Assembly: GCA_031290325.1 (NCBI GenBank)
Contig: JAITNU010000173.1
Location: 1 to 11,791, forward strand
DNA: 11,791 nucleotides
Origin: Treponema sp.
GTDB taxonomy: Bacteria; Spirochaetota; Spirochaetia; Treponematales; Breznakiellaceae
Direction of reading: 5' to 3'
Part shown: piece after piece, positions 1 to 6,194 of the stretch
Position numbering within the stretch: position 1 is the first letter of the stretch
How the letters are laid out: every line of letters begins with the position of its first letter
Made by a program: the position numbers and the translations under genes
Notes under the pieces: generated by a model
What the model saw: the letters and a program-made list of their open reading frames with translations, nothing else
The model's database searches: none
What the model was told of the DNA's origin: nothing

Positions 1-1698
1 TCCGGCAAGGAGCAGATCATCTTTACCGACATTCCCTATGGGGTTAATAAGTTAACCCTGCTGGAACGGATCGGCATCCTGGCACGGGAAAAGGTCATCG
101 ACGGCATCGCCAATTCCAATGACGAGTCCGACCGGGAAGGCATCCGCATCGTGGTTGAACTCAAGAAGGGCGCCATCCTCAAGGTGGTGCTGAACCAGCT
201 CTTTTCCAACACCCAGCTCCAGACCACCTTCGGCATCATCAACCTGGCCCTGGTCAACGGAAGGCCCCTCTGCCTCAACCTCAAGGAGCTGATCCACCAC
301 TTTGTGGAACACCGGGTTGACGTGGTCACCCGCCGCATCCAGTACGACCTGCGCAAGGCGGAGGAACGGGCGCATATTCTGGAAGGCCTGGTTATTGCCC
401 TGGCAAACATTGACGAGGTGGTGGCGATCATCCGGGCCTCCCACGATGTGGCAGCAGCCCGGCTTAACTTGCAGGAGCGTTTTGCCCTTTCCCAGGCCCA
501 GTCGGAAGCCATCGTGGAGATGCGGCTTGGACGGCTTACCAGCCTGGAAATCGAGAAGATACAGCAGGAACTGGCGGAACTAAAAATCCAGATCGACTAT
601 TTCAAATCGCTTTTAGCGGACGATAAAAAACTCCGGGGGGTTATCACAGACGAAACCCGCAGCATCGCCGAGCGTTACGGCGACAAGCGGCGCACCGAGA
701 TTGTGAATGGGGAAGTGGAGAATATCAACATCGAGGACCTCATCAAAAAAGAGGAGATGATGATACTTATTTCCAACCTGGGCTACGTCAAACGAGTACC
801 CGTGTCCAGTTACCGCAACCAAGGCCGGGGAGGCAAGGGCATGCAGAGTGCTAAACTTACGGAAGACGATTTTGTGGAACAGATATTCGTGGCGTCCACC
901 CACGAGTACATCATGTTTATTACCAACGCGGGCAAGGCCTACTGGATGAAGGTCCACGAACTCCCAGAGGGAAGCCGGACCAGCAAGGGGGCCCACATCA
1001 AGAGCCTCCTCACCGTTTCCCCCAACGAGGATATTACCGCTATCGTGGCCCTCAAGGACTTTAGCGATGACCCGGCGGCCAACGGTGGCTGCTGCTACCT
1101 CTTCATGGGAACCGCCCGCGGGGGGGTCAAGAAGGTGGCGGTCAGTGAATTCTCCAACGCCCGCACCCGTGGGATCATCGCCATCAAATTGGCCGAGGGG
1201 GACAAGCTGGTCAGCGCCCTCCTTACCAGCGGCAACGACGAGGTGGTCCTCATATCCCGCAAAGGCCAGGCCCTGCGTACCGGGGAAGACCAGGTGCGCC
1301 CCGTAGGCCGCTCCAGCCGGGGCGTTACCGGCATGAAGCTGGACAGCGATGACGAGCTCACCGGGCTCCTCAAGGTAGTCCCCGAGGAAAAGATGCTGAT
1401 CCTCTCCGAATACGGTTATGGCAAGCGGGTGGACTGTACCGAGTTCAGCTCCCATGGCCGGGGCACCGGTGGCCAGAAGATCTACACGGTCACCGAAAAG
1501 GCCGGGGAACTTATCGGCTGCGTCAACGTGCAGGATAACGAGGAGATCATGTGTATCACCAGCCAGGGCAAGTCCATCAAGCTCAAGGTCTCGGACATCC
1601 GGGTCATGGGCCGCGGCGCCCAGGGGGTACGGATCGTCAGTATCGACAAGCCGGACTTTGTCACCGGCGTTGACCGGATCGTCAAGGAAGAGCCCTAA
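1..1698 (+). CDS. gyrA: DNA gyrase subunit A, 3' part (5' end outside window)
   Basis: The frame is open from base 1 and gives 565 residues before TAA. GyrA is the cutting and rejoining subunit of gyrase (A2B2), which adds negative supercoils in the cytoplasm. Visible in order: IPYGVNK (residues 11-17), TQLQTTFGI (71-79), the NLKELIHHFVEHRVDVVTRR stretch and the coiled-coil dimer arm (AEERAHILEGL), then the C-terminal DNA-wrapping beta-propeller. That propeller opens with the GyrA box QGRGGKG (274-280); the second residue is G rather than the usual R or K. The box and repeated propeller-blade motifs such as RPVGRSSRGVTGMKL favour GyrA over ParC. By comparison with E. coli GyrA, about 250 N-terminal residues are missing, including the catalytic tyrosine and the quinolone-resistance region. 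The protein ends in KEEP without the long acidic tail of E. coli GyrA. A long antisense frame inside it is a coding shadow. Confidence 0.96.
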   Translation, partial: SGKEQIIFTDIPYGVNKLTLLERIGILAREKVIDGIANSNDESDREGIRIVVELKKGAILKVVLNQLFSNTQLQTTFGIINLALVNGRPLCLNLKELIHHFVEHRVDVVTRRIQYDLRKAEERAHILEGLVIALANIDEVVAIIRASHDVAAARLNLQERFALSQAQSEAIVEMRLGRLTSLEIEKIQQELAELKIQIDYFKSLLADDKKLRGVITDETRSIAERYGDKRRTEIVNGEVENINIEDLIKKEEMMILISNLGYVKRVPVSSYRNQGRGGKGMQSAKLTEDDFVEQIFVASTHEYIMFITNAGKAYWMKVHELPEGSRTSKGAHIKSLLTVSPNEDITAIVALKDFSDDPAANGGCCYLFMGTARGGVKKVAVSEFSNARTRGIIAIKLAEGDKLVSALLTSGNDEVVLISRKGQALRTGEDQVRPVGRSSRGVTGMKLDSDDELTGLLKVVPEEKMLILSEYGYGKRVDCTEFSSHGRGTGGQKIYTVTEKAGELIGCVNVQDNEEIMCITSQGKSIKLKVSDIRVMGRGAQGVRIVSIDKPDFVTGVDRIVKEEP

Positions 1699-1750
1699 GG
1701 AACCGCGGGTGTTCGATTATTACCGCTGCCGGTAGTGTCCCGGGCGGGAA

Positions 1751-2128
1751 ATGTTCCACGTGAAACATTGGGGACCGGAGGGCTGCCGGGGCGCCCCGGA
1801 TATGGTCGTGGAAATACTGTCAGGTAATACGGCGATTGAGATGGAGCGGAAATTCGAGTTGTACCGGGTTGCCGGTGTGCGGGAATACTGGGTGATAGAC
1901 CCGGAACATAAGACCCTGTATACCTACCGTTTCCAAGGCGGGCAGATCCTGCCCCAATCCTACAATGGATCTTCCTCCGCCCCGGTGAGCATCTTCCCCG
2001 ATCTCACCATAGCCCTGGAACCGGTGGTTGCGGGGTCGGGCTATTCGGAAGACACCAGGACCGCTTCGGTCCCGTCTGCACCCTTGGTGGAAAGTTCCAG
2101 ATTCCCGTCCCTGATATTCCAGCGGTAG
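1751..2128 (+). pseudogene. Uma2-family (DUF820) PD-(D/E)XK nuclease remnant
   Basis: The frame gives 125 codons. Residues from about 12 to 92 resemble the C-terminal half of Uma2/DUF820 proteins: GCRGAPDMVVEILS, then KFELYRVAGVREYWVIDP, and the closing IFPDLTIALEP. Full proteins are about 180-200 residues, so roughly the first 90-100, including the upstream part of the nuclease site, are absent. Upstream, the frame is closed by TAG at 1733-1735, and no matching sequence lies between it and gyrA. The only ATG is inside the parS site. The homology ends near codon 92, and the frame then runs 88 bp into the antisense of the META lipoprotein gene, which suggests that the original stop was lost too. 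No convincing ribosome binding site is seen. Most likely a decayed or recombined remnant; a short expressed protein cannot be excluded. Confidence 0.75.
1752..1767 (+). promoter_or_regulatory. parS: parS centromere site 1
   Basis: TGTTCCACGTGAAACA matches the chromosomal parS consensus TGTTNCACGTGAAACA at every position. parS is the loading site for ParB in ParAB-Smc chromosome segregation and usually lies near oriC. The site starts 53 bp after the gyrA stop. It also contains the only ATG that could start the Uma2 fragment, which argues that this ATG is not a real start. By chance a given 15-fixed-base motif would be very rare in a window of this size, and a second copy is present at 2645-2660. 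Confidence 0.9.
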
Positions 2129-2538
2129 ACCCTTCCCAAATACCCAAAGTACTCGTGTTCTTTGAGCCCTTCCGGTTCCCAGAGGGGGGCCATAAGGGTT
2201 GCGGCAGCGGGTTGGATGCTAAGGCTTTGGTCCGCTCCCTGCTCGAAGGGGGACCGGTACGTATTGGGGGCGCCCCTGCCGCCGGCCATTCCGCCCTGAA
2301 ACCGTAGCGTAAAACTGCTGGCAAATTCGGAGCCCAGCGTATCCCGGCTAAAACCGGTATCTGCGCCCCCAAGCCGTACGGCGGTTAGTTTCCAGTCTTT
2401 CCGCTCAACCTGGTCAAAACCAGACAAAGCCGGTAACCGGCTTTCTTCAGACGAAGCCTGGCTCGCACAGGCAAAGAAGGCCGCTAGGATCATCCCCACC
2501 GCCAGCGGCGGCAGGATCTTTTTCAGTATTAACTTCAT
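2041..2538 (-). CDS. META-domain (HslJ/DUF306-like) lipoprotein
   Basis: A 165-residue protein with a signal peptide: basic start (MKLILKK), hydrophobic core, then the relaxed spirochaetal lipobox AFFAC with Cys24 as the expected lipidated residue. The mature part carries a single META-like domain (about residues 48-163): DWKLTAVRLGGADTGF, a glycine-rich GGRGAPNTY, then ATLMAPLWEPE and a C-terminal beta-strand pair ending TEAVLVSS. META domains occur in heat-shock protein HslJ and in secreted or envelope proteins; their biochemical role is poorly known. The protein should be anchored to the periplasmic face of a membrane. The start is supported by GAGGAGA (rc of 2545-2551) seven to eight bases upstream and by a sigma70-type promoter at 2561-2589. 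The 3' end is convergent with, and overlaps, the Uma2 remnant. Family assignment is from recalled motif resemblance. Confidence 0.8.
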   Translation of the reverse strand: MKLILKKILPPLAVGMILAAFFACASQASSEESRLPALSGFDQVERKDWKLTAVRLGGADTGFSRDTLGSEFASSFTLRFQGGMAGGRGAPNTYRSPFEQGADQSLSIQPAAATLMAPLWEPEGLKEHEYFGYLGRVYRWNIRDGNLELSTKGADGTEAVLVSSE

Positions 2539-2560
2539 TATGTGTCTCCTCTGCTATCTA

Positions 2561-2589
2561 GTTATAAGGCAATAGACAGTATTTTTCAA
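2561..2589 (-). promoter_or_regulatory. sigma70-type promoter of the META lipoprotein gene
   Basis: On the minus strand TTGAAA (2589-2584) and TATAAC (2566-2561) are separated by 17 bp, close to the consensus. The predicted transcript would start near 2554, leaving a leader of about 15 nt that contains the GAGGAGA ribosome binding site. The spacer overlaps one arm of an inverted repeat (2569-2577). Confidence 0.65.
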
Positions 2590-2632
2590 ACCTTCCAGCC
2601 CCGGCTGGACTGCATGCCCCGCAGTCTATTGC
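2569..2632. repeat. Nested inverted repeats / hairpin cluster beside parS site 2
   Basis: An outer perfect 9-bp pair, GCAATAGAC (2569-2577) and GTCTATTGC (2624-2632), encloses two adjacent small hairpins: CCAGCC-CC-GGCTGG (2595-2608) and GACTGC-N7-GCAGTC (2608-2626). On the minus strand the hairpins lie after the regulator gene and upstream of the META promoter. They could slow read-through transcription, but neither strand shows a T-run after the stem, so this is not called an intrinsic terminator. Confidence 0.45.
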
Positions 2633-2644
2633 GGTTTGTGGGCC

Positions 2645-2660
2645 TGTTTCACGTGGAACA
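2645..2660 (-). promoter_or_regulatory. parS: parS centromere site 2 (inverted copy)
   Basis: The top strand reads TGTTTCACGTGGAACA, whose reverse complement TGTTCCACGTGAAACA is identical to site 1 and fits the parS consensus perfectly. It lies between the regulator stop (2693) and the META gene promoter. The flanks of the two sites share only one further matching base (A before the motif), so the repeat is the ParB-binding motif itself rather than a longer duplicated segment. Confidence 0.9.
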
Positions 2661-2692
2661 TGCCCAAGAATCGCCAGACCACACGGTGAGCA

Positions 2693-3781
2693 TCAACCTT
2701 CGGTAGATTGGCCGAGGACAAGTTTGGAAGGAATCAACATCCGGGTAATGTCAGCCTCAGGATTACCCACCAAAGAAACAAGAACCCGTGCCGCTTCATG
2801 TCCAAGCTGGTACGCCTGTTGTACAATCACGGTCGGGAAAAAAGGTAAAAAATCCTTGAAAGTCTCATATTCATTGTCAAAAAAAATGAGTGAAAGCTCC
2901 GATGGAACTTGAAGGCGTAGTTCTTCCAGCGTCCGGTATAAATCAAGCCCGATCTTATCACCTATGGAAACTATTGCATCCAGTTGGGGATTGGTCTGGA
3001 GAAACTCCCGTATCCGGGATTTGAAATCTTCATCCCTGTCCAGAAACAACCGCTCATTTATTTTGATGGGAAGGTCGTTCATTATAAAGGCCTTTTCGTA
3101 CCCCATAAGCCGGTCATTTAAGGAGGATGTGTTTGTAGGGGAGGACAGAATGATGCCGATGTTCTTTTTGCCCTTGCTGATAAGGTAATTGGTCGCGGTG
3201 AAGGCAGAAGCAACATGATCGGTTGAAACCGAAGAAATATCGAAACCCGTAAGGACCCGGTCAATAAAGACAATCGGGAAACCGTTGAGCACCAGCTTGA
3301 ACAGCTCTTTGTTGTACTGTTCCCCATTAGCCGGAAAGATGATGAATCCCCTGACGTTTTTTTCCAGCATATGCTGAACAGCTTGGATTTCCAGGGACTG
3401 TTTGTTCTGGGTACAGATGATAAATATCTGTTCATTGTTTTTTATGAAGAAATCCTGGCAGCCTTCAATAATGTCCAGTATAAAGGGGCTGCTCAAATTC
3501 GGCAGAACCAAACAGAAAATGCCGTTTTTGAAGGGGGCGTGGGGTTTCAATGCTGTTATGGGTAGTCCCCGGATAAAGGTACCTTTCCCGCGGATGCGAT
3601 ACACAAGATTTTCCTGCTGAAGCCGGGCGATTGCGTTTTTCGCGGAGATCCGGCTAACGCCGAATTTAGCGCAGAGTTGATTTTCCGAGGGTAGCCGGTA
3701 ATCCGCAGCGTTATGCTTCAATGCAATAATGTCCAATAGATAGTCACGTATCTGCTGATAGAGGTATTGGTTTTTTTCCAT
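2693..3781 (-). CDS. GntR-type HTH / LacI-type sensor transcriptional regulator
   Basis: A 362-residue regulator. Residues 1-71 form a GntR-family winged helix (YQQIRDYLLD, LPSENQLCAKFGVSR, then RIRGKGTFI). From about residue 85 follows a LacI/periplasmic-binding-protein-like sensor (GIFCLVLPNLSSPF, FIIFPANGEQ, PIVFIDRVLTG, STDHVASAFTATNYLIS, GFPIVF). This is the layout of AraR-type sugar repressors, in which the ligand releases DNA. It is divergent from the sugar transporter and glycosidase operon, so control of that operon by its sugar is the natural inference. An ATG 8 codons upstream (3805) also opens the frame. I prefer the ATG at 3781 because a good promoter (TTGACA-18-TAGAAT) ends only 10 nt before it and the 3805 start would lie inside that promoter; GntR domains also commonly begin this close to YxQI. 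Neither start has a clear ribosome binding site. Confidence 0.85.
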   Translation of the reverse strand: MEKNQYLYQQIRDYLLDIIALKHNAADYRLPSENQLCAKFGVSRISAKNAIARLQQENLVYRIRGKGTFIRGLPITALKPHAPFKNGIFCLVLPNLSSPFILDIIEGCQDFFIKNNEQIFIICTQNKQSLEIQAVQHMLEKNVRGFIIFPANGEQYNKELFKLVLNGFPIVFIDRVLTGFDISSVSTDHVASAFTATNYLISKGKKNIGIILSSPTNTSSLNDRLMGYEKAFIMNDLPIKINERLFLDRDEDFKSRIREFLQTNPQLDAIVSIGDKIGLDLYRTLEELRLQVPSELSLIFFDNEYETFKDFLPFFPTVIVQQAYQLGHEAARVLVSLVGNPEADITRMLIPSKLVLGQSTEG

Positions 3782-3791
3782 CTTGTATATA

Positions 3792-3821
3792 ATTCTATGT
3801 TGCATATATCAACTTTGTCAA
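3792..3821 (-). promoter_or_regulatory. Promoter of the regulator gene
   Basis: Minus-strand TTGACA (3821-3816) and TAGAAT (3797-3792) are 18 bp apart. The predicted transcription start falls within a few bases of the ATG at 3781, giving a leaderless or nearly leaderless mRNA. Operator candidate O2 lies entirely inside the spacer. Confidence 0.6.
3800..3812. promoter_or_regulatory. Operator candidate O2 (TTG-N7-CAA) in the regulator promoter
   Basis: TTGCATATATCAA matches operator O1 (TTGTATATAACAA) at 11 of 13 positions and has the same TTG-N7-CAA dyad. It sits between the -35 and -10 of the regulator's promoter, the classic place for autorepression. A related half-site, CTTGTATATAA (3782-3792), identical over 11 bases to the core of O1, lies between the -10 and the ATG. 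Confidence 0.55.
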
Positions 3822-3850
3822 CAATTAGAGAAAATTTTCCCTTGTTTTTC

Positions 3851-3879
3851 TTGCGTTAGTCCGTTTTTGGGTGTATCAT
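3851..3879 (+). promoter_or_regulatory. Promoter candidate of the sugar operon
   Basis: TTGCGT (3851-3856) and TATCAT (3874-3879) are separated by 17 bp. The transcript would start near 3886 and place operator O1 about 20-36 bases into the leader, compatible with roadblock repression. The match is moderate. Confidence 0.45.
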
Positions 3880-3904
3880 ATCCCTAATAAAGGGCATAGT
3901 AGTT

Positions 3905-3921
3905 ACTTGTATATAACAAGT
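3905..3921. promoter_or_regulatory. Operator candidate O1 (17-bp palindrome)
   Basis: ACTTGT-ATATA-ACAAGT is a perfect dyad with 6-bp arms, 25 bp upstream of the first operon ATG. AraR-like GntR/LacI hybrids bind TTGTA-centred palindromes of similar length, so this is the best candidate binding site for the divergent regulator. Confidence 0.65.
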
Positions 3922-3935
3922 TCATGAACATGGAT

Positions 3936-3942
3936 AGAGGAG
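3936..3942 (+). promoter_or_regulatory. Ribosome binding site of the malG-type permease gene
   Basis: AGAGGAG ends 4 nt before the ATG at 3947; the strong match fixes this start. Confidence 0.7.
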
Positions 3943-3946
3943 AAAC

Positions 3947-4798
3947 ATGGGGTTTTCTATCAGGCAGAGGATTATACTACAAAAAAGCGTAATCCGGGCA
4001 CTTACCTATTTTCTGCTGATCCTCTTTGGGATATTGTTTTTCTATCCCTTTTTATGGATGTTCATGACTTCCCTTAAAAGCAATGCGGAAATGATCAAAC
4101 CCCAGTTTTTCCCCACTGAATTGTTATGGGGAAATTATGTCCGGGCAATGACTATCATGCCATTCGGGACCTATACGCTTAATACGGTGATCATCACCGG
4201 TCTTAATATGATTGGCACCGTGGCATCTGCTTCTCTTGTTGCCTATGCCTTTGCGCGGCTGCGCTGGAAGGGCCGGGATGTCTGGTTTGTTATCATGATT
4301 GCAACCATGATGCTTCCCGGACAGGTAACCCAAATACCGCTGTTTGTACTCTATAAACAACTTGGCTGGCTCAATACCTTTCTTCCGTTAGTTGCCGGTT
4401 CATTCTTTGGCGGCGGGGCATTCTATATTTTCCTTCTGCGTCAGTTTTTCAAGACCCTGCCCAATGAGTTGGCCGATGCGGCCCGCATAGACGGATGTAA
4501 TGAATTTGGCATATTTCTGCGGATCATGCTGCCCCTTTGTAAGCCGGCCCTCGCCACTATCGCAATCTTTTCATTTATGGGATCCTGGAATGATTTTTTT
4601 GGCCCCCTTATTTACCTTACCGACCCCAAAAACTATACCATCGCACTTGGTCTTCGGGCATTTAAGGGATATTCCGGGATCCAGTGGAATCTTTTAATGT
4701 CAGCGTCCATTGCCACCGTGCTGCCCACGCTGGTACTTTTCTTTTGTTTCCAAAATTATTTTGTTAAGGGAATTACCTTAACAGGTATTAAGGGATAA
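3947..4798 (+). CDS. Carbohydrate ABC transporter permease, MalG type (CUT1)
   Basis: A 283-residue inner-membrane permease of the MalG/UgpE group and the first gene of the operon. The first membrane segment is about residues 17-37 (LTYFLLILFGILFFYPFLW), followed by the short periplasmic SLKSNAEM region characteristic of MalG-type subunits. Further hydrophobic segments follow near residues 75-95, 108-128, 140-165 and 200-215, with the last near 245-270. The EAA loop that contacts the ATPase is ELADAARIDG (174-183), followed by FLRIMLPLCKPALA. It should pair with the MalF-type permease encoded at 6195-7133. The usual order is binding protein, malF, malG; here the malG-type gene comes first. 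The gap to the binding-protein gene is 22 bp, so they are cotranscribed. Substrate cannot be read from the sequence. Confidence 0.93.
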   Translation: MGFSIRQRIILQKSVIRALTYFLLILFGILFFYPFLWMFMTSLKSNAEMIKPQFFPTELLWGNYVRAMTIMPFGTYTLNTVIITGLNMIGTVASASLVAYAFARLRWKGRDVWFVIMIATMMLPGQVTQIPLFVLYKQLGWLNTFLPLVAGSFFGGGAFYIFLLRQFFKTLPNELADAARIDGCNEFGIFLRIMLPLCKPALATIAIFSFMGSWNDFFGPLIYLTDPKNYTIALGLRAFKGYSGIQWNLLMSASIATVLPTLVLFFCFQNYFVKGITLTGIKG

Positions 4799-4820
4799 AT
4801 TCAAGCGAAGGAGTGTTGGT

Positions 4821-6134
4821 ATGAAGAAAACTATTCTGGTTCTTCTGGGTATGCTCATGGTGGGACTCCCCCTGTTTGCAGGGGGTCGTTCCGATCAGCA
4901 AAGCACAGCGACGAGGGGGGGGGGGGGTGCTAAAACAACTGTTACCTATTGGCACATCTTCCCCGAAGGGGATGCTTTTAAGCCCGTACATGACGAGCTT
5001 ATCAGGCGCTTCAATGCATCCCAGGATGAGGTCTACGTTGAGGATCTGGGTATCAGCTTCTTTGATTACCTCTCAAAAATAGATACCGCGCTTCCGGCAG
5101 GTACCGGTCCGGATGTCGGCTTTAATGGTTTAGATGACAGCCAGCGCCGTGCAGAAGCGGGCGCTATTGTCAATCTGAATAAGTATATCGCCGCGGATAA
5201 TCTTGATATGACCCAGTACTATCAATTTGCCCGGGATAATGTTACCTATGACAGGGGTATCTACGGATTACCCTTTGCCTGGGGCGGTCGTCTCCTGGTT
5301 TACAACAAACAGATGTTCCGCGAAGCAGGACTCGATCCCAATGCTCCCCCCAAGACCTTACGGGAATTGGAACAATATTCGGATAAATTGACAAAAATCG
5401 GCAGTAACGGGCAGATCCAGGTTCTTGGTTTTCATCCGTCGCTGGGTAATTCTTCTATCCTGAGCTTTGTCATAAGCCGGGGAGGCGATTTCTTTGATAA
5501 AAACCAGCGGCCTACTATTAACGGCGCCATAAACCTTCAGGCCCTTGAATGGTTTGTGAATATGACAAACCGGCATGGGGCAAAACAGGTACAGTCCCTG
5601 CAGGCGGCTTCGAATACCACCGGGATCGATCCGTTCCTGGCCGGTTTTGTAGCCATGGAAGTTAACGTGGCCGACTTCTATAAAAAACTTTCCGAAAGCA
5701 ACATAGATTTTGGTCTTGCGCCTATCCCCACACCCGATTCTTCTACCCGCGGATCATGGGCCGGCGGGTTCGATCTGGAGATCATCAATCATAATAACGA
5801 AGCGCGCGCACAGGCTGCGTGGAAATTTATTAAGTTTATGACTTCCGAAGAATCGCAGCTCTATTGGGCGGTCGAGAATAAATGGCCTACCGCCAACCAG
5901 AGGGCGCTGGAAAATTACAGCGGGTTCAAGACCGATCCGAACTGGAAAATTATTGTCGATGAAATGCCCTATGCCTATACCACACCCTTTGTTCCCAAGG
6001 CATCAGGCTGGTTGGGACTTTTGACCCCAGAGGTTGAAGCCGCCCAGTTAGAATTAAAGACCCCCCGCCAGGCGCTCAATGACGCCCAGGCGGCGATAGA
6101 GTTGGAGATTCGCAACTACGAGGATATGCACTAA
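4821..6134 (+). CDS. Extracellular sugar-binding protein, family 1, with poly-G tract
   Basis: A 437-residue solute-binding protein (SBP_bac_1 type) that captures a sugar or oligosaccharide in the periplasm and delivers it to the two permeases. A Sec signal peptide (MKKTILVLLGMLMVGLPLFA) ends about residue 20. There is no lipobox cysteine, so the mature protein, beginning near GGRSDQQ, is probably soluble. Family features include VTYWHIFPEGD, a GTGPDVGFNGL stretch, the YGLPFAWGGRLLVYNKQMF hinge region and WKFIKFMTSEESQ near the C-terminus. AAGGAG (4808-4813) lies 7 nt before the ATG. Codons 32-36 sit in a run of 13 G (4915-4927) between the signal peptide and the mature domain. One G more would stop translation at 4931-4933 (about 37 residues); one fewer would stop at 5082 (about 86 residues). 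The frame shown is the full-length state. The gene lies between two permease genes. Confidence 0.94.
   Translation: MKKTILVLLGMLMVGLPLFAGGRSDQQSTATRGGGGAKTTVTYWHIFPEGDAFKPVHDELIRRFNASQDEVYVEDLGISFFDYLSKIDTALPAGTGPDVGFNGLDDSQRRAEAGAIVNLNKYIAADNLDMTQYYQFARDNVTYDRGIYGLPFAWGGRLLVYNKQMFREAGLDPNAPPKTLRELEQYSDKLTKIGSNGQIQVLGFHPSLGNSSILSFVISRGGDFFDKNQRPTINGAINLQALEWFVNMTNRHGAKQVQSLQAASNTTGIDPFLAGFVAMEVNVADFYKKLSESNIDFGLAPIPTPDSSTRGSWAGGFDLEIINHNNEARAQAAWKFIKFMTSEESQLYWAVENKWPTANQRALENYSGFKTDPNWKIIVDEMPYAYTTPFVPKASGWLGLLTPEVEAAQLELKTPRQALNDAQAAIELEIRNYEDMH
4915..4927 (+). repeat. Homopolymer G13 tract in the binding-protein gene
   Basis: Thirteen consecutive G lie about 95 bp into the reading frame. 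Long G runs near the start of genes are known contingency loci in several bacteria, and Treponema pallidum varies poly-G lengths at promoters and genes. Both +1 and -1 changes here close the frame early, so the tract could act as an on/off switch. An assembly error in length is also possible at such a run. Confidence 0.9.
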
Positions 6135-6142
6135 CAGCGTTG

Positions 6143-6176
6143 GATACCGGAAAATTGCCCGGAGTTTTCCGGTATC
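6143..6176 (+). repeat. Intercistronic stem-loop after the binding-protein gene
   Basis: GATACCGGAAAA (6143-6154) and TTTTCCGGTATC (6165-6176) form a perfect 12-bp stem with a 10-nt loop, 8 bp after the stop codon. No T-run follows, so it is not a standard terminator. Such stems between a binding-protein gene and its permease gene often protect the upstream mRNA and lower downstream expression, giving excess binding protein. Confidence 0.8.
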
Positions 6177-6194
6177 AAGAGCGCATAACAGGGG

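Noticed and set aside
613..1455. Long antisense open frame of 280 codons within gyrA
   Set aside because: It lies opposite strongly conserved gyrA codons, has no recognisable domain and is explained by GC-rich codon use.
1718..1735. Small stem TACCG-CTGC-CGGTA after gyrA as a terminator
   Set aside because: Only 5 bp of stem and no T-run follow; too weak to call.
1786..1799. Perfect 14-bp palindrome CCGGGGCGCCCCGG
   Set aside because: It falls in the conserved GCRGAPD codons of the Uma2 remnant, has no loop and no T-run, and is best explained by coding sequence.
1751..2661. The two inverted parS motifs as ends of a transposon
   Set aside because: The identity does not usefully extend beyond the 16-bp ParB motif, there is no target-site duplication and no transposase between them.
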